Positions 55,660 through 64,000 of a stretch of 64,000 nucleotides of DNA are shown piece after piece. The stretch lies in contig CM022298.1 in NCBI GenBank assembly GCA_011799875.1, positions 721,613,622-721,677,621 on the forward strand, written 5' to 3'. A program made the position numbers and the translations under genes. How positions within the stretch are numbered: the first letter of the stretch is position 1; each line of letters begins with the position of its first letter. The notes below the pieces were generated by a model that did no database searches, was not told the DNA's origin, and worked only from the letters and a program-made list of their open reading frames with translations. Origin of the DNA: Thinopyrum elongatum. Taxonomy: Eukaryota; Streptophyta; Magnoliopsida; Poales; Poaceae.

Positions 55660-56422
55660 ATTTTGTTGTCGCAGCCGTTATTAAATTGAATACGCGCGAA
55701 CCACTATTTTCATTTAAAGTTCAAGTAAAAATAAAACTCGATCAATAACGTGCCACCGCTTCCAGGTCGCACTATCAAATCACCGCATCCAGGATGCACT
55801 ATGTACTGTAGCATTCACGTACGGTCCCTGACCCTCCATCAAGTTGAAAACTAGACTAGTCAAAATGTCAATTGGGATGCCTCTTTGTAAACAAATGCGC
55901 TCCTAGCTTCAAAAAAAAAAGGTCTCCTACGTGTACCCACGAGTGGGTGTGAGAGAACTAGCGCGTGCGTGCACCGCTTCTCTTCGTGAGAGTATAATAT
56001 ACTACGCCCAAAGAACGTTCGCCACAAGAGTAATAGTATAAGTGTGTGACGTGTGAGTTAAAATAAAAGGTGCGCGACGTCTTTTACTTTTTAGAAATTC
56101 TGAGGGTAGGGTGTGACGAGAACATATGTGTGTGACATCTACCTATAGATAGACGGTGGGTGCGAGAGGACTCGGGAGAGTCATGACTCGTGAGGGTGCG
56201 TGTGTGCGTGAGAGAGAGGGGGCACCGGGCACGTATCAATGCAATGCATGTGTCCGTAAATCATATCTGAGAAACCTTCGCCACAAGCCGTTTCCTGACG
56301 AATGCCGTAAGAACCGTTAGATCGGCATCCGACAGTGTCAGTTTTGCCATGGCATTTAACAGAACAGCCACTCCTCCAACACACAAATCTTCCACATGAG
56401 TGTTAGCAACTGCCGTATGCTG
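55660..56422. other. No feature recognised
   Basis: Mixed sequence with a GT/GA-rich stretch (56030-56220: TGTGTGACG, GTGCGTGTGTGCGTGAGAGAG). ORFs are short and overlapping. Confidence 0.45.
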
Positions 56423-56560
56423 CTCCCTCCGTTCCAAAATGTAGTGCATATAGCTTTATTGAAAATTCAAACCTCGCAAACTTTTACCGAGTTTTCGTAT
56501 ACCAAAATGCACATATAGAATACCCAGTATATATCATTTCATTCATCTTTGAGAGGTAAC
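56423..56560 (+). mobile_element. Stowaway MITE fragment
   Basis: CTCCCTCCGTTCCAAAATGT is a typical Stowaway end. Internal AT-rich sequence follows but the opposite end (GGAGGGAG) is not found, so the copy is truncated. Confidence 0.5.
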
Positions 56561-56841
56561 TATAAAGATGGGGAAGGAGTGTACAAAGAAAGACTGTCGT
56601 ATCACCTGCAGCAATTTCAACCATCCTTTGGTGTGGAGGAATATCATAAGAACTCTATACGATATGATTTTTATAGGATTTTTTTCTTTAGAGCCAATTG
56701 GTTCATAGGAATAGATTCATGTACTCCACATTTCAAAGGAAAATAAACATGATATCATTTTTATAGCTTTAGAGCCACTTGGTTCATATGAATGGATTCC
56801 TATACTCCCACAATTTCAAAGGAAAATAAACATTAGCATAT

Positions 56842-57108
56842 ATTCAATAGAAAAGTTCCTATGATGTGAACCAAATGACATCTCTTTTCTAATCCCTCCT
56901 CATAGGAATTGAGATACATGTCATCTCTAGATTCAATAGAAAAGTTCCGATGATGTGAACCTAATGACATCTCTTTTCTATTCCCTCCTCATAGGAATTG
57001 AGATACATGTCATCTCTAGATTCAATAGAAAAGTTCCTATGATGTGGACCAAATGACATCTCTTTTCCAATCCCTACTCATAGGAATTGAGATACATGTC
57101 ATCTCTTT
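56842..57108. repeat. 89-bp tandem repeat, three units
   Basis: ATTCAATAG starts units at 56842, 56931 and 57020, exactly 89 bp apart. Units share AAAAGTTCC, GATGTG, AATGACATCTCTTTTC and GGAATTGAGATACATGTCAT. Upstream (56690-56830) two older copies of GAGCCA(A/C)TTGGTTCATA are also present. Confidence 0.95.
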
Positions 57109-57749
57109 CCCTACAACTTCCATATATACATCTTCTATTCCTAAATAGCTAGTACAACCCACTAGTAGCTTTTTTCCTGGACATGCAACTATGGCACATG
57201 AACACGTCATGCATGCAAGTCATAAATCACATTGTTTTTGTACTCTATGCATGCAAGCACCACATCATCAATTCGTGCATGTTACTCATAAATTATTTCT
57301 TGCTTTAGATTTTGTATTGACAATGTATGTGTTGGTCACGTGCACACATATGTAGTTCACATTCACATTTTTGTTAGAAATGTCATTCTTTTAACTGCAA
57401 TTCATTTTTTCTCTTTGTATTACATTTTCATTTTAAGCATACATTCACTTCCCATTAGTTATACATCTTTTTGGAGGAACTTTTATGCATTATTTTGAGT
57501 AGCAAATTTCACGCGGCCGCGGGTATATCAAAATGCGGGGCCCATGCGTCATTGCCTTTCGGTCGAACCTACGTCCACAATTTTTTGTATGTATATCTCC
57601 ACTGGTCCCCGAACCCAAAATGCTGCCTCGTTCCTGTAAAACCAAGCGGCCCACCCGTATTAAGGCGACGACTCGAACTCAATCCCTCTCCCGTTTACTA
57701 CGGCGTGGCCCCGCACGCCGTAGTACTCCTACAAACCCTACCCGACGCA
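57109..57749. other. No feature recognised
   Basis: AT-rich to 57480, then GC-richer. A plus-strand ORF (57471-57797, 108 codons) and another in a second frame lack known motifs. Confidence 0.4.
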
Positions 57750-58740
57750 CGCATCATCAGTTTTCTTCAAGAGGACGAGGGAGAAGCGGATTTGTAGTGG
57801 AGGCTCCTACCCTAGGGCGCCCTAGATAGCTGCCGCACGCATCATTGGTTTTCTTTTTTCTTTATGCTCTTGCGCCCTAGAGTGAAATGATGGTTGCTTT
57901 GTCCGTCCAGCTTAATGCGGGAAGGATGGGGCTTTGTGATTTGACCCCTCATCGCTCATTTACTACTACTGCGGCGCTACGATCGGGGTGCCTCCAAGTC
58001 CAACCGCTGCTCCAAACTGTAATTTGGTGCATCGCACGTGGAACAAGACGGTGGATGAGCCACATGTCGGCCAAAGGGGTTCTGTTAAGTGTGTCGCCAT
58101 TTCATGTGCGGACTGACCCTGCTGAGTTGCTACGCCAACATGATAGGAGCAGCCTACCACTTGGTTTTGCTCCTTGGTGAATCACGAATATATTGATCTG
58201 AAAAGATACTACTCCCTCCGTCTCGGTTTATAGGGTGTGCACGTAGTTCTAGGTCATCCATTTGACTAACTAAATATGAGTTATATGTCACAAAAAGTAT
58301 ATCATTGGATTCTTAAGCGAATGCAGTTTCTAAACATATATTTTTCATCACATATAATACATATATAGCTAGTTAAATTCTCAACCTAGAACGACGTGCA
58401 TGCCCTGTAAACCGAGACGGAGGAAGTAGTAAAAATGAGGTGATTTTACCGAGCGGTGGGCGGGGGAGCATGGCCTGTCATGTGGTCCCACGTGTCATGA
58501 TGTACCAAGGCGATGCGCGTCATGTGGTTTTCTTGAAGGAGATGATGGCGAAGCGGATTCAGCGAAGTGTGAAATAATGGTTGCTTCGTCTGTCTAGGGG
58601 AAAGGTGCGGCATTGTAATTTGACGTCTCATTGCTCATTACTACTACTGGGGTGCGTCCCCTGCTGTTCTGCACTGTTATTTGGTGCATGACACGTCGAC
58701 CCGGTTGCTATATGTCCCACATGTCGGCGAGAGGAAGTAC
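57750..58740. repeat. Local imperfect duplication around a MITE
   Basis: Segment 57765-58080 and segment 58525-58725 share a run of landmarks in the same order: GTTTTCTT(C/G)AAG, AAGCGGATT, TGAAAT(A)ATGGTTGCTT, GTCCGTC/GTCTGTC, TTTGAC, CTCATTGCTCATT/CTCATCGCTCATT, TACTACTACT, and CCACATGTCGGC. The two lie about 670-760 bp apart with the 215-bp Stowaway between them. The copies are diverged and differ by internal deletions. Confidence 0.7.
58212..58426. mobile_element. Stowaway MITE, 215 bp
   Basis: CTCCCTCCGTCTCGGTTTA at the left and TAAACCGAGACGGAGGAAG at the right form near-perfect inverted ends, flanked by TA (58210-58211, 58427-58428). It is the same length and family as 2702-2916. Confidence 0.9.
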
Positions 58741-59019
58741 AGAATTCATGGAAGCGAGCATCTCCACTCTTTTAGTACGACGGAGGAGTACAAGACACGG
58801 CTTGGTTTTTGCTGCTTCGCGTGATCCATCGATACAAACCCGGATTAAAAAAAGGCGAGGGCGGGTCTTTTCCTGCGCGGCAGGCAGGGGAGTTTGGCAT
58901 AGTCTGTTCGAGGCAACGAGTCAGGAAGGGAAACAAGCAATTAAAGGTTGAGCGACTTAGTTTTGGGAAAATCTGATTTTACGGAGTACGTACCCACTAT
59001 GGAGGTAGTACTACTTACT

Positions 59020-59367
59020 ACTCCCTCCTTTCCGGTTTATAGGGCTCATCTAAAAAAATTCGTTTTTCCGTTTTATAAGTCTCAATTCTACTAGTACTTA
59101 CCATCACATGTTTGGATTTTGAGGTGCATTAAATCACCTGATGTAAGCACTATCGAGAGAAAACTCACCAATGCATGTAGAAGTTCATGGAAATTTAGTG
59201 GTCATGCATGTATTCGTTGTAATTAATGCATCGGTAAACATAACTTTTTGAGAAAAACGAGTGTACTAAATAAGTACTTGTGCAAACTACGAAATTAATT
59301 CCACCACTCACTGTCTACCTTGGTTGGAGAGATTTTGAAATTGAGCCATAAACCGGAAAGGAGGGAG
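59020..59367. mobile_element. Stowaway MITE, 348 bp
   Basis: Ends CTCCCTCCTTTCCGGTTTAT and ATAAACCGGAAAGGAGGGAG are perfect inverted repeats of about 20 bp. Flanked by TA (59018-59019, 59368-59369). No ORF. The perfect ends suggest a fairly recent copy. Confidence 0.9.
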
Positions 59368-59544
59368 TAGTAACATAGCCTAGGGTAGCTTGTTGCACCA
59401 CGGACTCCAAGGAAATTGCTGTAGTACTACTCCTATGTACTACCACTATACTACTCCTACTACTAAAAGACATATATTTCAAACAATATGATAATCTCTC
59501 TAATCAAGGTAGGGGAGTATATGTCTAACGGAGGGAGTAGTAAA

Positions 59545-59700
59545 TTTTTCTCCTCGTCCTGCGAGCCACCGCGCGCGTCGGCGAGGGAATGGGCGTAGGC
59601 GTAGTAAGCAAGCTTCTCCTCGTCCTATGACTCTACGAGCCACCGCACCCATGGGCGGGGGAGAGGGTGTAGCAAGCTTCTCCTCGTTCTGCGAGTTGAC
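59545..59700. repeat. GC-rich tandem repeat, about 65 bp
   Basis: TTCTCCTCGT(C/T)CT occurs near 59548, 59612 and 59679, followed by GCGAG or GAGCCACCGC. A MITE-like end CGGAGGGAGTAG (59530) precedes it. Confidence 0.7.
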
Positions 59701-59719
59701 GGGACGCATTAAAAGTAGT

Positions 59720-60500
59720 ACTACAAAGCATCTCCAGTGTATAGAGCCTTGCCTCTAAGGTAGGCCCCACATGGTTTGCCTCTTATCAAATGAAAAAACC
59801 ACAATGTATAGAGACTCTAACCAGCCTCTAAGGTGGGCCCTAGCAGAAATTTAAAAAGTATTGATTAGCACCACAATTGTCCAATCAGTACTATTTCTCT
59901 TGTACTCCTACTTTCTTATGCTTCCTAAGGCTGACAAGTGGGACCAGATGGATTGTTACATTGTTAGAGGCAGCCTCTAAGGTTAGACGCGATGCTAGCC
60001 AATTTTTTGTTAGAGGCAGTTCGTGCAATGTATAGAGGCCTGCCTCTAAGAGGAGAGAGAGGGCTTAGAGGAAACAAAAAGCATACATTGTGTTTGCCCT
60101 AAGTGCCAACTTTCCGGTCTACATGACTCAATTTGAAATCCACAATGTATCCATAATAGATGCTGAGTGGTGGAATAAATTTATTACTTCCATAGTTCGC
60201 AAAAGTACTGAGCATGTGAGATGGTGAACGGAGGGAGTACGATACCATTAGTACTACAGTTCTTTTGGAAGGGTTGTAGTAGTCCCTCCCATTCACATGT
60301 TCACATTTCAAGCTTCAATAAAAACGTTGCATGCAAGGATTAGGAGAAACCTCAGCAATGCATGTACTCCCTCAATCCATAGGGTCTAAAATGCATTTTT
60401 GAGGCTAACTTTGACCACATGTTAGAGCAATAATATGCATCCAACTTACACAAATCTTACCATCAAATTCGTACGTGGTCATTATACTGCTAACACATGC
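59720..60500. mobile_element. Cluster of MITE-like fragments
   Basis: 59725-60100 is framed by GCATCTCCAGTGTATAGAG and GTGTTTGCCCTAAG and contains several CCTCTAAGG and AATGTATAGAG phrases in both orientations. The 60100-60240 part resembles one end of a Stowaway (CCGGTCTACATGACTCAATT ... CGGAGGGAGTAC). At 60366 another end, CTCCCTCAATCCATAGGG, starts. None is complete. Confidence 0.5.
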
Positions 60501-60899
60501 ATGCGTTGCAATTAGTACGTACTTACGTGATACAATAGTAAACACTCGCTATCTAGTAGTACTAGTACTCTAGTACACTACTACTACTACTATGAGGCCA
60601 TCTAACTGTGTCCCGACAGAAGACCGCGGACACCGATTATTCGTTCATATTTAAATTTGTTTTCACACAGCAAAATATCCATGAAAACAACACATGGCAA
60701 AATTTCATGGAGAACGAGGGATCTGAATGTGTTGGGAGGGGTGGGGCTGGAAGGGGCTGTTTGGATCTTGCCCGGGGTAGCCTAAATATTGGCGACCCTT
60801 TTGTCCACCCGTGCCTTTGCCACCGATGAACGAGGAAGAGCTCGGGTGCTCATGCATCCTCCAACGCGTGCGTTGGAGACGAGCTACATGAGTTGTGCT

Positions 60900-62277
60900 T
60901 TTTTTGTCCCACCACGCCGCCCGAGCCGGCCGCAGACCAACAGGAGACCCGCAAATTACGCCATCCAACCATAGCCGCACACATTCTGATAGCAACTCAA
61001 CCAACCGGATGAAATTCATGCAAACATGGCGATATTTCATATAAATAATGATGGAATTCATATAAAATACCAGATTTTCATATAAACATGACGGATTTCA
61101 TTACATTCAAATCAACTAAGCGGTGCTACTCCTGAACAACACAGGTATAATAATACCTAGCCTAAATGGTCGCCCGCGGATCCATTTGTCTTCCTCATGT
61201 CCGGCAGCACGATCACCGGACTGCCGGGAGCCCCGGAGGTATATGCTTCAGCGTAAAGGACGGCTCGCTTCCCCGCCGCTCAACTGACATCGTTGGCTGA
61301 TGCCCAAGATGGAGTCTGAAGGGGGCTTCTCCGCTTCCGTGGAGCCCATGCGGGGTCGATGAAGGTCCTCGCAACAGAAGGATCCGGCAAGACACTTGCT
61401 GTGTACGCCGGCGTCGCCTCGGCGGTGGCCTTCATGAGACCCAAGCAGCGGTGGCCTCCCGTGTTGTACTTCTCCTCGACGATGGCGGCGGACGCGGAGG
61501 CGCTGGCCACCGACTCGTCGCTCTTCGCGCACCTAGCTTCTGTCTCTGCTTGCATGGCGCAGCCGCAGGCATGGGAGTCTAGGCCACAGAAACGGGAGAC
61601 GCAGTCGTAGACACGGGAGGCGCTGTACGAGGCGGTGGTGTGGACGGCAGCGACGACGCCCGTGCTTCGTTCCGTGCCGACGTGGAGCAGCTTGCCGCTC
61701 CTCGTCGAGCTGGTCTGGAGCGGTGAGGTGCTGAACCACGCGCCGGCTTGGGGCGGCAACTGGCTCCGTCGGGCGAGGAAGGGAGGTGGATCAGAGAGCT
61801 GCATAGCTCGTATCCGGCGGGCTCGGTGGGCCACCCAGCCGGCTTGGATGCCGGATAACTACTCTTCGTAAGCCATTATAAGAGTGGAGAAAATGGTGAA
61901 GGAAGAGATAGGGGAGCGGCGGAGGTGTGCGATTCTTGGCCGGCGTCTGGCCTCGTTTAAATAGCAGATTAAATAGACGGCGGATGGGAGGAGCTCGGCC
62001 GGCATTGCGTTTAATGCCGGCCCGGTCATGAACGGACGTGTGTCTGGAGTGGGTTTCTCGGCTTCCACACGGGTTTCATGGAGGCGTTTGAATGCGGCAA
62101 GGAGGCCTGTTCAGCCGGGCGTGCAGCGAGCGGCGCCCTTGACTCTGACGTACAACACCGCGCCGTTCTTCCGCTGACGTGTGGGCTCGTTGGGTACCTG
62201 GCCTGCATGTCAGTGACCCAACACAGGCAGCGCATGGCAGAGGAGCTTTTGGTGGGCCAGGGCGGTGAGAAGCGGGC
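60900..62277 (-). mobile_element. Inverted, truncated copy of the 3655-5204 Harbinger family
   Basis: Read on the minus strand it follows the first copy: TTTGAATGCGGCAAGGAGGC near 62100, a frame with ALNAMPAELLPSAVYL and SFTIFSTL (compare ALNATPGKLLPSALYL and SSTIFSTL in copy one), the HRARRIRAMQL block, and the final ATTTCATATAAACATGACGG stretch. Homology stops at 62277 after GAAGCGGGC; the outer ~180 bp with the inverted terminus are missing. The other terminus near 60900 is also unrecognisable, so this copy is immobile. Confidence 0.75.
61280..61834 (-). pseudogene. ORF of the Harbinger relative, unknown function
   Basis: An open frame of 184 codons (MAHRARRIRAMQLSDPPPFL ... IVEEKYNTGGHRCLGLMKAT ... 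SVARTFIDPAWAPRKRRSPL ... ending NDVS). The corresponding region in the first copy is broken by a TAG at the EEKY position. Alanine and serine dominate the middle. No transposase or Myb/SANT motif is visible. It may be an exon of a captured or element-specific gene whose start lies upstream (62068, MEAEKPTPDTRPF in another frame). Confidence 0.45.
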
Positions 62278-62514
62278 ATTTCATAAACCGATGATTGTTC
62301 ATTGAGTGTGACATCATCTAATTCATGTAGGTTGATAAGCCTACTATATAATGTAAGAGAATTTTAAAATTTTCATATATACATTGATAGCCCGTTCGAT
62401 ACGTTGTGATTCATAATGACCGCTGCAAACATCAATGTTCTGCTTATCAAAGATAAGATTGATTAATACCCGTAAGAATCCATGTCCTTAACAAAGGGTG
62501 CATGCACGTATAGG

Positions 62515-62790
62515 TTGAGCGTGTGTCTTGTGTCATGTGCTGTGTGCATGCAGGCGTTCGAGTGTTGTGTGCGTGCATGTGTACGTTTTAGTGTTGCATG
62601 CATGTTTGCGTGCGTGCGTGTGTTCGTGAGTGCATGTGTACGTGTCAGTGTTGCACGCCTGCATGCGTGCGTGTGTTCATGCGAGTGTTGCGTGCGTGCA
62701 TGTGTACGTGTGAATATTGCATGCATGCATGTGTGATGTGTTTGTATTCACCACAGTGGCTCGTGCGTGCGTGCAATTAAAAGGGCCCGC
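62515..62790. repeat. Alternating purine-pyrimidine TG/CG/CATG minisatellite
   Basis: Units beginning (G)AGTGTTG occur near 62548, 62590, 62649 and 62684, each followed by runs of GTGCGTGCATGTGTACGTG type. Nearly the whole stretch alternates purine and pyrimidine. Overlapping Cys/Val-rich or His/Thr-rich ORFs here are artefacts of the repeat. Confidence 0.85.
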
Positions 62791-62808
62791 TCAGCATATC
62801 ATCACAAG

Positions 62809-62886
62809 GCGATCCTTGTCCGCTGTGGTTAGGGCGCGCGGGCTGCCAACCAGAGGTCTCACGACTTCGAATCCCCACCGACCAAT
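62809..62886 (+). ncRNA. tRNA-like sequence (tRNA-Asn-like, probable SINE head or pseudogene)
   Basis: TGTGGTTAGGGCGCGCGG, GGCTGCCAACC and GACTTCGAATCCCC follow in the order of a tRNA-Asn D-arm, anticodon arm (loop CTGCCAA, where tRNA-Asn has CTGTTAA) and T-arm. The B box lacks the usual GG before TTCGAATCC. The acceptor ends do not pair well. It is not a functional tRNA gene; a tRNA-derived retroposon head is plausible. Confidence 0.4.
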
Positions 62887-62893
62887 AATTTAT

Positions 62894-63250
62894 TACCATT
62901 TCTGTCTTTCATATACGCGCTGATGGGTGGGCCCTACGATAATGTACGCTGGTGAATGTGGACCGTTTGACTGGTCAATTGATCGTTTCATCAACAAATT
63001 ACGGAGCTGTATGATGAGCCAGAGACCGTATGATCACCATAAAATGTATTATTAACATAGTACAGATTCAAGCTACCATTTCTTTCTTTCATATATGCGC
63101 TGACAGGTGGGCCCCATGGTTACACGCGCTGATGGCGCAACACTAGTTGCGCCATGTGGAACGTTTGACTGGTCAATTGATCGTGTCATCAACAAATTAC
63201 GGAGTTGTACGGGTGAGCCAGTGACCGTATAATCACGACATGTATTTTTT
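62894..63250. repeat. Degenerate ~180-bp tandem units
   Basis: TACCATTTCT starts at 62894 and 63074. Both units share TTTCATATA(C/T)GCGCTGA, GTGGGCCC, CGTTTGACTGGTCAATTGAT, CATCAACAAATTACGGAG and GACCGTAT(G/A)ATCAC. The second unit has an extra hairpin (63133-63154) and is followed by a SINE. Confidence 0.85.
63133..63154. repeat. Perfect 9-bp hairpin in one unit
   Basis: Arms TGGCGCAAC and GTTGCGCCA with loop ACTA. It is absent from the sister unit at the equivalent position near 62950. Confidence 0.9.
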
Positions 63251-63251
63251 T

Positions 63252-63548
63252 AACACAGTACAGACGCAAGCGCTCATATATACGCGCAAACACTCACCGC
63301 TATAAGCGCACACACGCACACCCTACCCCTATGAGCACCTTCGAGAGAGTGAGCCAGCATATGATCTTGAGATTTTATGAAGTCACCATAGTTGCCTCCT
63401 AGTCGAGGGGAACGTCTCCTCCCAGTGAACGCACATCGCCGGAAAATACTGAGATTAATCCAGAATAAATGCGAGCACCAGGAATTTAACCCTGGTGGGC
63501 TGGGGAAACCACTGTCCTCCTAACCATCCAACCACAGGTTGGTTAGCA
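63252..63548 (-). mobile_element. tRNA-derived SINE, Au-like
   Basis: On the minus strand the 5' head contains TGGTTGGATGGTTAGGAGGA (A-box region) and CAGGGTTAAATTCCTGGTGC (B-box region, compare GGTTCAAATCC). The body reads GGCGATGTGCGTTCACTGGG, GGAGACGTTCCCC and CATAGGGGTAGGGTGTGCG, and the tail CTTGCGTCTGTACTGTGTTA ends in an A run. I know this sequence type as an abundant Triticeae SINE. Flanks AATGTAT / ATGTAT may be a short target duplication. Confidence 0.65.
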
Positions 63549-64000
63549 CCACAAAATGTATATGGTGATCGTGATGAGTTATTCTATAGTCCAGTGACCA
63601 TGTCGTGCTTTCGCTTCAAATATAATGACCGTAAGTGTCGTCAACAAAATACGGAGCACGCATCAAATACAATGTCCGTCAGTGTCATCAACAAAATACA
63701 AAGACGTATCGTGAGCTAGATACCGTGTGATCACCACGAGAATGTATACGGTGACCGTAATGAGCATATTCTGAAGTCCAGTGAACGTATAGTGCTTTCG
63801 CTTGAAATACAGTGACCGTCACGCGTGAATGTGTCAGGGGCATACTTTTAGAAGGCCGAGAGATAGTTTGTGTGCGTACGTGAAAGTGGTGTAGAGAGGG
63901 GGGTGTCTGGTGGAGACAAGGAGAGATATGCCCGTCATTTCTCTTTCCCGTGACTAATATTTTAGGAGAAAATATAAACATTCACAATGCAGAACAAATA
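63549..64000. repeat. Continuation of the degenerate array, 186-bp spacing
   Basis: AATGTATA(T/C)GGTGA occurs at 63555 and 63741, followed in both by ATGAG, ATTCT, AGTCCAGTGA, TGCTTTCGCTT and AATGACCGT or AGTGACCGT. CATCAACAAAATAC phrases near 63640 and 63690 link it to the units before the SINE. The last ~160 bp show no repeat. Confidence 0.7.

Noticed and set aside
56842..57108. Regular repeats considered as a CRISPR array
   Set aside because: Units are contiguous with no unique spacers, in a plant genome context; an ordinary tandem repeat.
62463..62780. Cys/His-rich ORFs in the TG/CG tract
   Set aside because: Direct translation of an alternating repeat.

Overview
The window looks like intergenic DNA from a large grass genome, most likely Triticeae (wheat, Aegilops, barley or rye). 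The evidence is Angela/BARE-type copia LTRs, gypsy LTRs that begin TGATACGTC and prime from the motif TGGCGCCGTTGCCGGGGA, CACTA DNA with subterminal repeats, Stowaway MITEs (CTCCCTCC...GGAGGGAG with TA duplications), PIF/Harbinger elements and a tRNA-derived SINE. No bacterial, organellar or viral gene set and no CRISPR array was seen. Family names are from memory and are given only as likenesses. All comparisons were done by eye.

Layout. 1-2.6 kb: gypsy LTR edge and a Helitron 3' end. 2.7-12 kb: DNA transposons, namely a Stowaway MITE, a 1550-bp Harbinger element with TAA target duplications, a LINE-like tail, a Mutator-like element with 117-bp inverted ends around a minisatellite, and a second Harbinger element carrying a degraded conserved ORF. 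12-19.5 kb: LTR fragments, a 156-bp tandem duplication across an LTR junction, and about 3 kb I cannot assign. 19.5-33.8 kb: left parts of five successively nested elements (copia, gypsy LTR, Athila-like gypsy, gypsy, CACTA) whose right parts are not in the window.

34.1-51.0 kb holds the main gene: a minus-strand F-box/LRR/FBD-like gene. Two retrotransposons sit inside its first exon: an 8.6-kb copia with perfect GAGCT duplications and a 6.6-kb pol-less gypsy with near-identical 5-bp duplications. Without them the frame is open from the ATG through the F-box and leucine-rich part to one frameshift at about 34980. Two further exons with consensus splice sites then follow. About 0.9 kb upstream of that ATG, in divergent orientation, a small plus-strand gene of unknown function (51.6-52.7 kb) carries two in-frame TAG codons and an apparent C-run deletion.

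52.7-64 kb: a short Helitron, several tandem repeats, a MITE cluster, an inverted truncated second copy of the first Harbinger family, an alternating purine-pyrimidine minisatellite, a tRNA-like sequence, a SINE, and a degenerate ~180-bp array with a perfect hairpin in one unit. I found no intact cellular gene. The best leads are the split F-box gene and its divergent neighbour, the repeated primer-binding sites of the gypsy element, and its conserved unknown ORF.
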